This document shows, piece by piece, positions 46,170 to 56,060 of a stretch of 64,000 nucleotides of DNA (the first letter of the stretch is position 1; each line of letters begins with the position of its first letter). The stretch comes from Afipia sp. (lineage in GTDB: Bacteria > Pseudomonadota > Alphaproteobacteria > Rhizobiales > Xanthobacteraceae): the NCBI GenBank assembly GCA_024508675.1, contig JANINQ010000015.1:87710-151709 (forward strand). Direction: 5' to 3'. The position numbers and the translations under genes were made by a program. The notes under the pieces were generated by a model that worked only from the letters and a program-made list of their open reading frames with translations, did no database searches and was not told where the DNA came from.

Positions 46170-46505
46170 GAACCCTGACTGATGTCGTATTGAGGCCGTT
46201 CAATGGTCGGACCCGGGAGGATGGCCCGGTCCGTGCGAAGGTCCCGACTGTTTCTGCGCCGCGCTAACAGATCAAGGCCCCAATCGTTGCAAATTGACGC
46301 AATGGCGGCCGGTCCGAAGCCGGGGCGGCGGATGCAAAAAATCCATTTTCTCTGCTGTTTACAAGGGCCGGTCCTTGCAGGCCCATACCCCCCTCCTATA
46401 TGAGGCGAAGCGTCGCGACGTCGCGAACATTTGATATCTGGGGGTTGGGATTGGTGCGCCGACAGGGCCCTGCCAGCCTGCCGCAAAAGGAAGGACGAAA
46501 AGACC
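46170..46505. other. dnaK upstream region
   Basis: A 336-bp divergent gap. It holds a strong RpoH-type promoter for dnaK (46374-46404) and leaves about 100 bp of 5' leader, including AAGGA in AAAAGGAAGGACGAAAAGACC just before the ATG. Nothing else stands out. Confidence 0.6.
46374..46404 (+). promoter_or_regulatory. RpoH (sigma-32) promoter of dnaK
   Basis: CTTG (46374-46377), then 17 bp, then CCTATATGAG (46395-46404). The second box fits the alphaproteobacterial RpoH consensus CYTATnTnnG at all defined positions. This places the transcript start about 95 bp before the dnaK ATG. Confidence 0.75.
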
Positions 46506-48407
46506 ATGGGAAAGGTCATTGGGATCGATCTCGGCACCACCAACTCGTGCGTTGCCGTGATGGACGGAAAATCACCGAAAGTTATCGAGAATGCCGAGGG
46601 CATGCGGACGACCCCGTCCATTGTTGCCTTCACCGATGACGGCGAGCGCCTCATCGGCCAGCCGGCCAAGCGCCAGGCTGTCACCAATCCGGAAAACACC
46701 ATTTTCGCCGTCAAGCGCCTCATCGGCCGCCGCTACGATGACCCGACGGTCGAAAAGGACAAGAAGCTTGTCCCCTACAAGATCGTAAAGGCCTCCAACG
46801 GCGACGCATGGGTCGAGTCCGACGGACAGACCTATTCGCCGTCGCAGGTCTCCGCGTTCATCCTGCAGAAGATGAAGGAAACCGCGGAAGCCCATCTCGG
46901 CCAGAAGGTCGATCAGGCGGTCATCACCGTTCCGGCCTACTTCAACGACGCCCAGCGTCAGGCCACCAAGGACGCCGGCAAGATCGCCGGTCTTGAAGTG
47001 CTGCGCATCATCAACGAGCCGACCGCGGCCGCGCTGGCTTACGGCCTCGACAAGTCGAAGAACGGCACCATCGCGGTGTACGACCTCGGCGGCGGCACGT
47101 TCGACGTCTCGATTCTGGAAATCGGCGACGGCGTGTTCGAAGTGAAGTCGACCAACGGCGACACGTTCCTCGGCGGTGAAGACTTCGACATGCGTCTCGT
47201 GGGCTATCTGGCCGACGAATTCCAGAAGGAGCAGGGCATCAACCTGCGCAACGACAAGCTCGCCCTGCAGCGTCTGAAGGAAGCCGCTGAAAAGGCCAAG
47301 ATCGAGCTGTCGTCGACGACGCAGACCGAAATCAACCTGCCGTTCATCACGGCGGATGCATCCGGTCCGAAGCATCTGACCATGAAGCTGACCCGCGCCA
47401 AGTTCGAGGCGCTGGTGGACGACCTGATCCAGAAGACGGTTGAACCTTGCCGCAAGGCGCTCAAGGATGCCGGCCTGTCGGCAGCCGAAGTCAACGAGGT
47501 TGTTCTGGTCGGCGGCATGTCCCGCATGCCGAAGGTGCAGGAAATCGTGAAGCAGTTGTTCGGCAAGGAGCCGCACAAGGGCGTCAACCCGGACGAAGTG
47601 GTTGCCATCGGTGCTGCGATTCAGGCCGGCGTGCTGCAGGGCGACGTCAAGGACGTGCTGCTGCTGGACGTGACGCCGCTCTCGCTCGGCATCGAAACGC
47701 TGGGTGGTGTGTTCACGCGCATCATCGAGCGCAACACCACGATCCCGACCAAGAAGAGCCAGGTGTTCTCGACGGCCGAGGACAATCAGGGCGCGGTCAC
47801 CATTCGCGTGTTCCAGGGCGAACGCGAGATGGCGGCGGACAACAAGATGCTCGGTCAGTTCGACCTGATGGGCATTCCTCCGGCGCCGCGCGGCATGCCG
47901 CAGATCGAGGTCACCTTCGACATCGACGCCAACGGCATTGTCAACGTGTCGGCGAAGGACAAGGCGACCAACAAGGAACAGCAGATTCGCATTCAGGCGT
48001 CCGGTGGACTGTCTGACAGCGACATCGAGAAGATGGTCAAGGACGCCGAGGCCAATGCGGCCGAGGACAAGAAGCGCCGCGAGGCGGTCGATGCCAAGAA
48101 CCATGCCGACGCGCTGGTGCACTCCACCGAGAAGGCCCTGGCCGAGCATGGATCGAAGGTCGGCGAAGGCGATCGCAAGGCCATCGAAGATGCGCTGGCC
48201 GATCTGAAGGAAGCCTTGAAGGGCAACGACTCCGAAGCGATCAAGGCCAAGAGCAATACGCTGGCGCAGGCTTCCATGAAGCTCGGCGAAGCGATGTATA
48301 CGCAGCAGGCCGAGGCTGATGCAGCCAAGGATGCGGCGAAGGACGATGTCGTTGACGCCGAGTTTACCGAAGTCGACGACGATAAGAGCGGCAAGAAGTC
48401 CGCGTAA
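46506..48407 (+). CDS. dnaK: Molecular chaperone DnaK (Hsp70)
   Basis: A 633-aa Hsp70. The ATPase domain starts [18 protein letters not shown] and includes [18 protein letters not shown] and [22 protein letters not shown]; the linker is [19 protein letters not shown]; the substrate domain and helical lid follow, ending in an acidic tail ([21 protein letters not shown]). ATG 46506 is the family start; the open frame upstream is leader. It is preceded by an RpoH promoter and followed by a terminator before dnaJ. Confidence 0.98.
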   Translation: MGKVIGIDLGTTNSCVAVMDGKSPKVIENAEGMRTTPSIVAFTDDGERLIGQPAKRQAVTNPENTIFAVKRLIGRRYDDPTVEKDKKLVPYKIVKASNGDAWVESDGQTYSPSQVSAFILQKMKETAEAHLGQKVDQAVITVPAYFNDAQRQATKDAGKIAGLEVLRIINEPTAAALAYGLDKSKNGTIAVYDLGGGTFDVSILEIGDGVFEVKSTNGDTFLGGEDFDMRLVGYLADEFQKEQGINLRNDKLALQRLKEAAEKAKIELSSTTQTEINLPFITADASGPKHLTMKLTRAKFEALVDDLIQKTVEPCRKALKDAGLSAAEVNEVVLVGGMSRMPKVQEIVKQLFGKEPHKGVNPDEVVAIGAAIQAGVLQGDVKDVLLLDVTPLSLGIETLGGVFTRIIERNTTIPTKKSQVFSTAEDNQGAVTIRVFQGEREMAADNKMLGQFDLMGIPPAPRGMPQIEVTFDIDANGIVNVSAKDKATNKEQQIRIQASGGLSDSDIEKMVKDAEANAAEDKKRREAVDAKNHADALVHSTEKALAEHGSKVGEGDRKAIEDALADLKEALKGNDSEAIKAKSNTLAQASMKLGEAMYTQQAEADAAKDAAKDDVVDAEFTEVDDDKSGKKSA

Positions 48408-48422
48408 CCGCGTACACGATCA

Positions 48423-48447
48423 GCCTCCCCCAAAAGGGGAGGCTTTT
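48423..48447 (+). terminator. Hairpin with T-run between dnaK and dnaJ
   Basis: An 8-bp perfect stem GCCTCCCC/GGGGAGGC with a CAAAA loop, followed by TTTT. It lies 15 bp after the dnaK stop codon, so dnaJ is probably made from partial read-through or its own promoter, giving more DnaK than DnaJ. Confidence 0.85.
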
Positions 48448-48497
48448 CGCGGCGAACCAACACTCACATATCCAGACTCGCATGACCCAGATCAGCC

Positions 48498-49637
48498 ATG
48501 TCTAAGGCCTGTTATTACGAGACGCTGGAAGTCGAACGTACGATCGACGAAGCCGGCCTGAAGTCCGCCTTTCGCAAGCTCGCGATGAAATGGCACCCGG
48601 ACAAGAACCCGGGCGACAAGGCCAGCGAAATCCGTTTCAAGGAAATCAACGAAGCCTACGAGGTCCTCAAGGACGGCCAGAAGCGCGCCGCCTACGACCG
48701 CTTCGGCCACGCCGCCTTCGAGCAGGGCGGCGGCATGGGTGGCGGCGGCCACGGCTTCGGCGCAGGCTTCGCCTCCTCCTTCTCCGATATTTTCGAAGAC
48801 CTGTTCGGCATGGCCGGACAGCGCGGCGGCCGGGGCGGCCGCGAGCGCGGCGCGGACCTGCGCTACAACATGGAAATCACGCTGGAAGAGGCGTTCACGG
48901 GCAAGACCGCGCAGATCAGCATTCCGGTCGCGGTGACCTGCGAGACCTGCTCCGGCACCGGCGCCAAGGCCGGCACCAAGCCGAAGGCCTGCTCGATGTG
49001 CGGCGGCGCGGGCCGTGTCCGCCAGGCGCAAGGCTTCTTTACTCTCGAGCGCACTTGCCCCGGCTGTCAGGGCCGCGGCCAGATGATCGAGACGCCATGC
49101 GCATCCTGCGCGGGCCAGGGCCGCGTCCAGAAGGAGCGCACACTGTCGGTCAACATTCCGGCAGGTGTCGAGGACGGCACCCGCATTCGTCTCGCCGGCG
49201 AAGGCGAGGCAGGCGTTCAGGGCGGTCCTGCGGGCGATCTTTACATTTTCCTGTCGCTGGCAGTGCACAAGTTCTTCCAGCGCGACGGCGCCGATCTGCA
49301 TTGCCGGGTGCCGGTCTCGATGGTGACCGCGGCCATGGGCGGCGAGTTCGAAGTGCCGACCATCGACAAGGGCAAGACCAAGGTGAAGGTGCCATCCGGC
49401 ACCCAGTCCGGCCGCCGCTTCCGCGTCGCCAGCAAAGGCATGCCTGTGTTGCGTTCCCGGCAGACGGGCGACATGTACGTGCAGGTCGTGGTCGAAACGC
49501 CGCAAAATCTGACCAAAAAGCAGAAAGAACTGCTGGCGGAGTTCGAAAAACTGTCGTCCGGCGATACGCAGCCCGAAGCGGCCGGTTTCTTCAAGATGGT
49601 CAAGGACTTCTTCGGAACCCGCGCCAATTCGCCGTAG
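48498..49637 (+). CDS. dnaJ: Co-chaperone DnaJ (Hsp40)
   Basis: A 379-aa type I Hsp40. The J domain carries HPD in [11 protein letters not shown] (~residues 32-42), followed by a Gly/Phe-rich linker ([15 protein letters not shown]), a zinc domain with four CxxCxGxG-type repeats ([32 protein letters not shown]), and C-terminal substrate domains. It is 90 bp downstream of dnaK. The N-terminus [18 protein letters not shown] is typical. Confidence 0.97.
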   Translation: MSKACYYETLEVERTIDEAGLKSAFRKLAMKWHPDKNPGDKASEIRFKEINEAYEVLKDGQKRAAYDRFGHAAFEQGGGMGGGGHGFGAGFASSFSDIFEDLFGMAGQRGGRGGRERGADLRYNMEITLEEAFTGKTAQISIPVAVTCETCSGTGAKAGTKPKACSMCGGAGRVRQAQGFFTLERTCPGCQGRGQMIETPCASCAGQGRVQKERTLSVNIPAGVEDGTRIRLAGEGEAGVQGGPAGDLYIFLSLAVHKFFQRDGADLHCRVPVSMVTAAMGGEFEVPTIDKGKTKVKVPSGTQSGRRFRVASKGMPVLRSRQTGDMYVQVVVETPQNLTKKQKELLAEFEKLSSGDTQPEAAGFFKMVKDFFGTRANSP

Positions 49638-49735
49638 GCCGCCGCGGGCTGGGCCTGTTTCTTTTTGCTTGCGTCGATACCCCTTTGTGAAGGAAATTTG
49701 ACGTCTCGCCCCCTCGGGGTTCCGTTGGAAGTGCC

Positions 49736-50335
49736 ATGATTCCCCAATCCACTGCGCGTGCGTTGAAAAAGCCGCTTCGTCTCGATGACGAGGTCCGTTT
49801 TCTCCGCTCATGGATTGAAAAGCCCCTGCACATGGGCGCGGTAATGCCCTCCAGCAAGGCGCTGGCGCGCACCATGGCGCGTTACGTCGATCCGCATTCC
49901 ACCGGTCCCGTCATCGAGCTTGGCCCCGGCACCGGCGCCATTACCGACGCGCTGATTGCCCGTGGCATTGCCGAGAAGCGTCTGGTGCTGGTGGAATTCG
50001 ATCCCGGCTTCTGCGCGCTGCTGCGTGAGCGCTATCCGCAGGCCATGGTCATTCAGGGCGATGCCTACAATCTCGACCAGACGCTGGCGGATCTGAAGGA
50101 GCCTGCCGCCGCGATGGCTTCGGGCCTGCCGCTGGTCACCAAGCCGATGCTGGTCCGTCTCAAGCTGATGCGCGACGCGTTTCAGAAGATGGAAGTCGGC
50201 GCGCCCTTCATCCAGTTCACCTATTCGGTGGCGCCCCCGATTCCGAAGTCGCTGCCGGGTATCCATACCCAGGCGTCGGATCGTGTCTGGATGAACCTGC
50301 CGCCTGCGCGCGTCTGGGTCTATCGCAAGGGCTGA
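49736..50335 (+). CDS. pmtA: Phospholipid N-methyltransferase PmtA
   Basis: A 199-aa SAM-dependent methyltransferase related to those converting phosphatidylethanolamine stepwise to phosphatidylcholine. The SAM motif is VIELGPGTGAITDAL (~59-73), with RFLRSWIEKPLHMGAVMPSSKALARTMA before it and PPIPKSLPGIHTQASDRVWMNLPPARVWVY at the end. Location downstream of dnaJ is known for pmtA in Bradyrhizobium and supports the call. How many of the three methyl transfers it performs cannot be told. Confidence 0.87.
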   Translation: MIPQSTARALKKPLRLDDEVRFLRSWIEKPLHMGAVMPSSKALARTMARYVDPHSTGPVIELGPGTGAITDALIARGIAEKRLVLVEFDPGFCALLRERYPQAMVIQGDAYNLDQTLADLKEPAAAMASGLPLVTKPMLVRLKLMRDAFQKMEVGAPFIQFTYSVAPPIPKSLPGIHTQASDRVWMNLPPARVWVYRKG

Positions 50336-50422
50336 TTCAAGGCTCTCGCCTTTTGCGTCTCAAAATTCCGCAAGCTATAAACCGGTCGCGCCTTCGCCCT
50401 GTCTGAAGGCGACGGGAACATC

Positions 50423-51004
50423 ATGGCTGCGCTGAAAATCCTTGTCATTCCCGGCTCGCTTCGCACCGGCTCGATCAATGCGCGGCTGGCCGCCGTCGCC
50501 GTCAAGGAATTGGCGCTGCTCGATGTCGATGTCACGCAGATCTCGCTCGCCGATTACCCGCTCCCGATCTACGACGGCGACCTTGAGGCCAAATCCGGCG
50601 TGCCCGCCAATGCCGTCAATCTCAAGCGGATGATCGGCGCGCATCACGGCGTTTTCATCGTCAGCCCGGAATACAATTCGTCGGTGCCCCCGCTTCTGAA
50701 GAACGCGATCGACTGGGTGACGCGTGTGCGCGACCGCAACGAGACATTCGGCCAGGTGTTTCGCGAACGCGCCTTTGCGATCGGCGCGGCATCGGACGGA
50801 AAGTTCGGCGGTCTGCGTGTGCTGATGGCGCTGCGCCAGATCTTGGCGCTGGGCTGCGGCGCCACGGTGGTGCCAAAGCAGATGGGACTGTCGTTCGCCG
50901 ATCAGGCGTTCGACGAGATGGATCGCCTGAAAAATCCGGCCGATGCCGAACTGCTGCGCGGAACGCTGCGCCAGCTGGTCGATGTCGCCCAGCAGATGAT
51001 GTGA
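50423..51004 (+). CDS. NADPH-dependent FMN reductase family protein
   Basis: A 193-aa flavodoxin-fold protein. The N-terminus KILVIPGSLRTGSINARLAAVAVKEL holds the FMN phosphate loop (GSLRxGSxN), and VFIVSPEYNSSVPPLLKNAIDWVTR is the second family signature. Members reduce FMN, quinones, chromate or azo dyes with NAD(P)H; the substrate here is unknown. It is followed by pyrF after 6 bp, so the two are cotranscribed. Confidence 0.9.
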   Translation: MAALKILVIPGSLRTGSINARLAAVAVKELALLDVDVTQISLADYPLPIYDGDLEAKSGVPANAVNLKRMIGAHHGVFIVSPEYNSSVPPLLKNAIDWVTRVRDRNETFGQVFRERAFAIGAASDGKFGGLRVLMALRQILALGCGATVVPKQMGLSFADQAFDEMDRLKNPADAELLRGTLRQLVDVAQQMM

Positions 51005-51010
51005 GACACC

Positions 51011-51718
51011 ATGAAGCCAGCACACATTGACTCGCGGGACCGGCTGATTGTCGCGCTCGACCTCTCCAGTGTGGACGCGGCGGAAGCGCTGATCGCGCAG
51101 CTCGGCGACAGCGTGACCTTCTACAAGATCGGCTATCAGCTCGGTTATGCCGGCGGTCTGGCGCTGGTGCCGAAGCTGGCGGAACGCGGTAAAAAAGTTT
51201 TCGTCGATTTCAAACTGCACGACATCGGCAACACCGTTGCAAAAGGCATCGAGAGCATCGCGAAACTTGGCGCGACCTTCGCCACGGTGCATGCCTATCC
51301 GCAAACGATGAAAGCCGCGGTAGAGGCGCGCGGGCCGTCGCTGAAGATTCTCGCGGTTACGGTGCTGACGTCCTATGACGAGGACGATCTGCATGCGGCG
51401 GGCTATCGCCTCGGCGTGTCGGATCTTGTGGAGGCGCGGGCGCTGCAGGCGCAGGCGCTCGGCGTCGATGGCCTTGTTTGTTCGGGCGAGGAAGCCGCCA
51501 CCGTGCGCGGCATTGTCGGCCCGCAGATGGCGCTGGTGACGCCGGGCATCCGGCCCGCGGGCGCGGCGGTGGGCGATCAGAAACGCATCATGACGCCGGG
51601 CCGCGCGATTGCGGCGGGCGCCGATTATCTCGTGGTCGGGCGTCCGGTGGTGGAAGCCGCGGACCCGAAAGCGGCGGCGGACGCCATTGTCGCAGAGATT
51701 GTTCAGGCAGGCGGCTAA
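51011..51718 (+). CDS. pyrF: Orotidine 5'-phosphate decarboxylase
   Basis: A 235-aa (beta/alpha)8 enzyme making UMP. The catalytic tetrad is in [13 protein letters not shown] (D66, K68, D71), with LIVALDLSS at the start, VTPGIRPAG and the phosphate loop [15 protein letters not shown] at the end. The length is normal for the bacterial group I type. It follows the FMN-reductase gene by 6 bp; a palindromic repeat follows. Confidence 0.97.
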   Translation: MKPAHIDSRDRLIVALDLSSVDAAEALIAQLGDSVTFYKIGYQLGYAGGLALVPKLAERGKKVFVDFKLHDIGNTVAKGIESIAKLGATFATVHAYPQTMKAAVEARGPSLKILAVTVLTSYDEDDLHAAGYRLGVSDLVEARALQAQALGVDGLVCSGEEAATVRGIVGPQMALVTPGIRPAGAAVGDQKRIMTPGRAIAAGADYLVVGRPVVEAADPKAAADAIVAEIVQAGG

Positions 51719-51727
51719 TGGCTCTGC

Positions 51728-51814
51728 GTCATGCCCGGACTTGTTCCGGGCATCCACGCCTTCCCTGCGCTTGCAAAGAAAGACGTGGATGGCCGGGATA
51801 AACCCGGCCATGAC
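51728..51814. repeat. Interspersed palindromic repeat after pyrF
   Basis: An 87-bp element GTCATGCCCGG ... CCCGGCCATGAC with two internal hairpins (CCCGGACTTGTTCCGGG and GGCCGGGATAAACCCGGCC). Same family as 39424-39511, including the shared AAAGAAAGACGTGGATG segment between the arms. Confidence 0.88.
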
Positions 51815-51844
51815 AAGATGAGACTTTGAACAAGGGAGAAGAAA

Positions 51845-52150
51845 ATGGCCAAGGGTTACTGGATTGCGCGGATCGATGTGCACGATCTTGACGGTTACAA
51901 GCGCGACTACGTCGCTCACAACGGCGCTGTGTTCAAGAAATATGGCGCGAAGTTTCTGGTGCGCGGCGGCACCCATGAAGGCCATGAAGGTCCCGCACGC
52001 TCGCGCAATGTCGTGATCGAGTTCAAGGACTATGCGACCGCGCTCGCCTGTTACAAATCGCCGGAATATCAGGCGCTGATCAAGGCGCGCGCGCCGCATT
52101 CCAAGGGTGAGATCGTCATCATCGAAGGGTATGACGGCGAGCAGCCGTAG
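51845..52150 (+). CDS. DUF1330 domain protein
   Basis: A 101-aa single-domain protein with a ferredoxin-like dimeric alpha+beta fold. Motifs: KGYWIARIDVHDLDGYKRDYVAHN, KYGAKFLVRGGTHEGHEG, RNVVIEFKDYATALACYKSPEYQALIKAR. The function is unknown in this family. It follows pyrF with a palindromic repeat between. Confidence 0.9.
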   Translation: MAKGYWIARIDVHDLDGYKRDYVAHNGAVFKKYGAKFLVRGGTHEGHEGPARSRNVVIEFKDYATALACYKSPEYQALIKARAPHSKGEIVIIEGYDGEQP

Positions 52151-52161
52151 GGAAGCGACTC

Positions 52162-52277
52162 GTCATTGCGAGGAGCACCGCGACGAAGCAATCCAGCTTC
52201 TCTTCTCAAGAATGGATTGTTTCGCGGAGCCTGTCACCGGGCGGCGCATTCGCGCCGGCCCGATGGCTCGCAATGAC
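52162..52277. repeat. Interspersed palindromic repeat after the DUF1330 gene
   Basis: A 116-bp unit from GTCATTGCGAGGAGC to GCTCGCAATGAC, with internal GAAGCAATCCAGCTTCTC and CGGCGCATTCGCGCCGG. The outer arms are exact reverse complements over GTCATTGCGA. A shorter relative is at 58366-58446. Confidence 0.85.
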
Positions 52278-52314
52278 GACACGCTGATTATACCTGCCCC
52301 TTGGTACAATCAGC

Positions 52315-53307
52315 TTATTTCCCCATCCCGTTCTCCGGCACGATCAGCGGCATGAAGCCGAACACGCTGTCGCCGTCGGGATCGACGAACACGCGCACCG
52401 CATGAACCAGCGTGTCGCCATAGACCATCAGCTTGTTGACGCCCGGGATCGGCTTGCCCTTGCTGTTCTTCAGCGGGGTGATTGAGAAATAGTGCTCGTC
52501 GCCATGAATCAGCAGCACCGGCTTGCCGAAGCTTTTCGCACCGGCCTCGATGGCATCGAGCGTCCTGACGAAACCGGACTGACGCGGCATCGCGCCGTTG
52601 GGAAAGCGCGACTCGTCGAACTCCGCCTGCATGAACAGGACAACGGCTTTGGCATTGTCCGCCTTCGCCCTGGCAAAGCCTGCGTCCAGCCAGGCGACGT
52701 TGGCTTTGTCACGCGCGAAGAATTCAGCGGGCGCATCCGGGTCCTGCGCCTCAAAACCGTTGTTCGATCCCGGCACATGGGCGGTGAGGAACATCACGCC
52801 GTTCTTGGTGAAGCGCGTGTTCTCCACATAGGTCGAAAACTCCGGCATCAGTTGCGCCTGGCTCTCCACATCGAGCGGCGACTGGCCGAGAGACTTTGCA
52901 GGATTGGCGAAAAACATCTCGCGCAGTCTGGCGAGGCGCTCGCGCGGATTGTAGCCGCCGGCGGCCTTGCGGTGGCAGTCGAGCCATTCGTTGTCGCCGA
53001 TGGTGTAGACCAGCGCGCCCCGGAACGTCTGGATCTGGTCGTAGGCCTTCTTCAGCACCTCGTCGCTGCAGGGCAGGCTGCCCGATTTGATGTCGCCCAT
53101 ATGCAGGGTGAAGGCGGGCTTGAGCGTATTCACGGCGGAGATCAGCCGGTCGAATTTGGCGTAGTCGTCAGGCAGGTTGTAGGGCATGTCGCCCAGCGCG
53201 ACGAACGAGAAGGCGTTGTCGCCTCCGATTCGCTCAGCCCCGGAAGCGGGTGTCAGCAGGGCCGCAAGCGCAAGGATGAACGCAGAAGCAGGGGGCAGCA
53301 GGCGCAT
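52315..53307 (-). CDS. Secreted calcineurin-like metallophosphoesterase
   Basis: A 330-aa protein with a signal peptide (MRLLPPASAFILALAALLTPASGA). Metallophosphoesterase-like motifs appear in order: VALGDMPY, FTLHMGDIKSG, YTIGDNEWLDC and LIHGDEHYF. These are variants of the canonical DxH/GDxxD/GNH[DE]/GHxH set: DNEW replaces GNHE, and the first motif has no clear histidine. The fold call is likely, but activity and substrate are uncertain. It is divergent from dapB. Confidence 0.78.
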   Translation of the reverse strand: MRLLPPASAFILALAALLTPASGAERIGGDNAFSFVALGDMPYNLPDDYAKFDRLISAVNTLKPAFTLHMGDIKSGSLPCSDEVLKKAYDQIQTFRGALVYTIGDNEWLDCHRKAAGGYNPRERLARLREMFFANPAKSLGQSPLDVESQAQLMPEFSTYVENTRFTKNGVMFLTAHVPGSNNGFEAQDPDAPAEFFARDKANVAWLDAGFARAKADNAKAVVLFMQAEFDESRFPNGAMPRQSGFVRTLDAIEAGAKSFGKPVLLIHGDEHYFSITPLKNSKGKPIPGVNKLMVYGDTLVHAVRVFVDPDGDSVFGFMPLIVPENGMGK

Positions 53308-53448
53308 GGTGAGATCCTTCGGGATGGTCCCTCAATAAGTGCCTCGCGTGACCCTCGCATGACTCCGGCCGGAGCTGCGGTTGCCGCCGTGGCTTCGCGC
53401 CGCTATACCGCCAAAAGCAAGCTGTGAAACGGGTTTTGAGGGCTGGAA

Positions 53449-54264
53449 ATGGCCGATATGCGCCTGATCGTTGCGGGAGCCGGGGGACGGATGGGCCGCG
53501 CCCTGATCCGTGCCATCGCCGAGACCGAGGGCGTCACCCTCGCCGGGGCGCTGGAAGCGCCGGGTTCCGACCTGCTTGGTCAGGATGCCGGCGTGCTCGC
53601 CGGGCTTCCCGCCAACGGCATTGAGGTTTCCGGCGATCTCTGGACTCTGTCGAAGGATGCCGACGGCATTCTCGATTTTACCGTGCCTGCCGCGACCATC
53701 GCCAATGTCGCCATCGCGGCCCAGCGCGGCATCGTCCATGTCATCGGCACCACGGGCCTCTCCGCTTCTGACAACGCGGTGATCAGGAGTGTGACCTCGC
53801 AGGCCATTGTCGTGCAGTCCGGCAACATGAGCCTCGGCGTCAATCTGCTCGCCGCGCTGGTGAAGCAGGTGGCGAAGTCGCTGGATGAGGATTTCGACAT
53901 CGAGATTCTCGAAATGCACCACCGGCAGAAAGTCGATGCGCCGTCCGGCACCGCCTATCTGCTCGGTCAGGCCGCCGCTGAGGGGCGCGGTGTCAATCTC
54001 GACCAGCGTTCGGTCCGCTCACGCGACGGATATACCGGCGCGCGCAATCCCGGCGACATCGGCTTTGCGACTCTGCGCGGCGGCACCGCCACCGGCGACC
54101 ACACCGTAATCTTCGCAGGCCCCTATGAGCGCATCGAACTGGCGCACAAATCGGAAGATCGCATGATCTTCGCCCGCGGTGCGCTGAAGGCGGCGATGTG
54201 GGCAAAGGACAAGAAGCCGGGCTTCTACACCATGGCCGACGTGCTCGGGCTCGGCGGCAAGTAA
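53449..54264 (+). CDS. dapB: 4-hydroxy-tetrahydrodipicolinate reductase
   Basis: A 271-aa NAD(P)H-dependent enzyme of lysine/diaminopimelate synthesis. Rossmann motif [15 protein letters not shown] at the N-terminus, [19 protein letters not shown], and the catalytic [15 protein letters not shown] block (~residues 154-168). The start is ATG 53449. gpmA follows after 25 bp on the same strand. Confidence 0.97.
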   Translation: MADMRLIVAGAGGRMGRALIRAIAETEGVTLAGALEAPGSDLLGQDAGVLAGLPANGIEVSGDLWTLSKDADGILDFTVPAATIANVAIAAQRGIVHVIGTTGLSASDNAVIRSVTSQAIVVQSGNMSLGVNLLAALVKQVAKSLDEDFDIEILEMHHRQKVDAPSGTAYLLGQAAAEGRGVNLDQRSVRSRDGYTGARNPGDIGFATLRGGTATGDHTVIFAGPYERIELAHKSEDRMIFARGALKAAMWAKDKKPGFYTMADVLGLGGK

Positions 54265-54289
54265 CAATTCTGGAAATCGGAACGAAAGA

Positions 54290-54913
54290 ATGAGCGAACG
54301 TCTTCTTGTGCTGGTGCGTCACGGCCAGAGCGAATGGAATCTGAAGAATCTTTTCACCGGCTGGAAAGACCCGAACCTCACCGACCTCGGCGTCAAGGAA
54401 GCCATCGCCGCCGGCCGCAAGCTCAAGGATGAGGGCCTGTCGTTCGATGTCGCGTTCACCTCGGCGCTGACGCGTGCGCAGCGTACGCTCGATCTTGCGC
54501 TCAACGAGATGGGCGAGAGCGGGATTCCGATCACCCGCAACCTCGCGCTGAACGAACGCGACTATGGCGACCTCTCCGGTCTCAACAAGGATGACGCCCG
54601 CGCCAAGTGGGGCGAGGAGCAGGTGCTGGTCTGGCGGCGGTCCTATGACGTGCCGCCTCCGGGCGGCGAAAGCCTCAAGGATACGCTGGCACGCACGCTT
54701 CCCTATTACGTGCAGGAAATTTTGCCCGGCGTGCTGCGCGGACAGCGCACGCTTGTCGCCGCGCACGGCAACTCGCTGCGCGCGCTGATCATGGTGCTGG
54801 AAAAGCTGACGCCGGAGCAGATTCTCAAGCGCGAACTCGGCACCGGTGCGCCGGTGGTTTATCGCCTCAACGCGGATTCCACCGTGGCGTCGGTGAAGGA
54901 TCTGGCGGGGTAG
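54290..54913 (+). CDS. gpmA: 2,3-bisphosphoglycerate-dependent phosphoglycerate mutase
   Basis: A 207-aa glycolytic mutase. The phospho-histidine is H11 in [53 protein letters not shown] and the second histidine in [16 protein letters not shown] complete the family pattern. It is slightly shorter than the E. coli enzyme, as usual in alphaproteobacteria. It follows dapB by 25 bp. Confidence 0.96.
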   Translation: MSERLLVLVRHGQSEWNLKNLFTGWKDPNLTDLGVKEAIAAGRKLKDEGLSFDVAFTSALTRAQRTLDLALNEMGESGIPITRNLALNERDYGDLSGLNKDDARAKWGEEQVLVWRRSYDVPPPGGESLKDTLARTLPYYVQEILPGVLRGQRTLVAAHGNSLRALIMVLEKLTPEQILKRELGTGAPVVYRLNADSTVASVKDLAG

Positions 54914-54927
54914 GCTAAGCACCTGGA

Positions 54928-55060
54928 GTCGTCCCGGCGAAAGCCGGGACCCATACTCCCAGGATTATCGTTCAGCCGCGATCGCGAGCGCTATAAGTTC
55001 AAATATCGCGGATCAAGTGAGAGTTCGGTGGCTATGGGTTCCGGCTTTCGCCGGGACGAC
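54928..55060. repeat. Interspersed palindromic repeat between gpmA and the Ada-like gene
   Basis: A 133-bp element with ends GTCGTCCCGGCGAAAGCCGG and CCGGCTTTCGCCGGGACGAC, near-perfect reverse complements, each also folding on itself (CCGGCGAAAGCCGG). Same family at 61186-61306. It lies between convergent stop codons. Confidence 0.9.
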
Positions 55061-55067
55061 AAAAACG

Positions 55068-55979
55068 TCATTCTCCCGCCGCCTGTCCGCTTTCCCAGCC
55101 GAGCATCGCGCGCTTGCGGGTGATGCCCCAGTGATAACCGGTGAGCGTGCCGCTCTTGCCGAGCACGCGATGGCACGGCACCACGAACGAGATCGGATTG
55201 CGCCCGACAGCCGCGCCGACGGCGCGTGAGGCTTTCGGCGAATTGATCTTGCAGGCGACATCCGAATAGGTCGACGCGCGGCCCATCGGAATTTTCAAGA
55301 GCGTCTGCCACACCCGCACCTCGAAATCGGTGCCGATCAGCACCACGCGCAGCGGCTGGTCCGCGCGCCACTGTGTCGAATCGAAAATGCGTTTGGCGAA
55401 CGGCGCGGTTTCCGCGAACGACTCGATATAGGTCGCAAGTGGCCAGCGCCGTTGCATGTCGGCGAGCGCCGGAATTTCTTCGCCTTCGTCGGCAAATGCG
55501 AGACCTGCGAGGCCGCGCTCGCTGGTGATGACTACGGCCATGCCGAACGGCGAGGGATGGAAGCCGTAGCGCAGCACCATGCCAGCGCCGCCCTTCTTCC
55601 ATTCGCCTGGCGACATCGCTTCATGGGTGACGAACAGGTCGTGCAGCCGTCCCGGTCCGGAGAGGCCGGAGTCATAGGCTGCATCGAGCACGCTGGCTGA
55701 ATCACGCAGCAGGCGCTTGGCGTGATCGAGGGTCAGCGCCTGCATGAAATCCTTTGGTGTCAGCCCGGCCCAGCGGCGAAACAGATGATGCAGTTCATCC
55801 GGCGTCAGATGCGCGGCATCCGCCATCGCCTCGATGGTTGGCTGCGTGCGCCATTGCTCGGAGATGAATCCGATCGCCCGGCGCACGGAATCGTAGTCGC
55901 GCAGCGCCGCGCCCTGCTTCGAGGGACGCGCGAGGTGCAGATCGTCGAGGGAGAATTCTTTCATCGCGTTGGTCATCAT
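55068..55979 (-). CDS. Ada-like protein: AraC domain fused to O6-methylguanine-DNA methyltransferase
   Basis: A 303-aa protein. An AraC-type helix-turn-helix domain (~30-128: TIEAMADAAHLTPDELHHLFRRWAGLTPKDFMQALTL) is followed by the methyltransferase domain (~135-300) with the acceptor Cys269 in FVVPCHRVLGKSGTLTGYHWG. The zinc/phosphotriester domain of full Ada (with its own acceptor Cys) is missing, so this is a two-domain form. It repairs O6-methylguanine by suicide transfer. Whether it also regulates transcription is uncertain, since the usual methyl sensor is absent. Confidence 0.9.
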   Translation of the reverse strand: MMTNAMKEFSLDDLHLARPSKQGAALRDYDSVRRAIGFISEQWRTQPTIEAMADAAHLTPDELHHLFRRWAGLTPKDFMQALTLDHAKRLLRDSASVLDAAYDSGLSGPGRLHDLFVTHEAMSPGEWKKGGAGMVLRYGFHPSPFGMAVVITSERGLAGLAFADEGEEIPALADMQRRWPLATYIESFAETAPFAKRIFDSTQWRADQPLRVVLIGTDFEVRVWQTLLKIPMGRASTYSDVACKINSPKASRAVGAAVGRNPISFVVPCHRVLGKSGTLTGYHWGITRKRAMLGWESGQAAGE

Positions 55980-56060
55980 GGCGGCATCCGTTCGGCGGTG
56001 TCCATCATGATTCTCATGTAGGCCGCCTGCCGCTGCGCAACCACCCGTTTCCTGCTTGTC

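Noticed and set aside
46572..48149. 525-aa minus-strand ORF opposite dnaK
   Set aside because: It mirrors the dnaK coding frame; it has no family features and arises from the high GC at third codon positions.
50375..52099. 574-aa minus-strand ORF across the FMN reductase, pyrF and DUF1330 genes
   Set aside because: It covers three well-supported plus-strand genes and a repeat, with Arg/His-rich composition typical of shadow frames.
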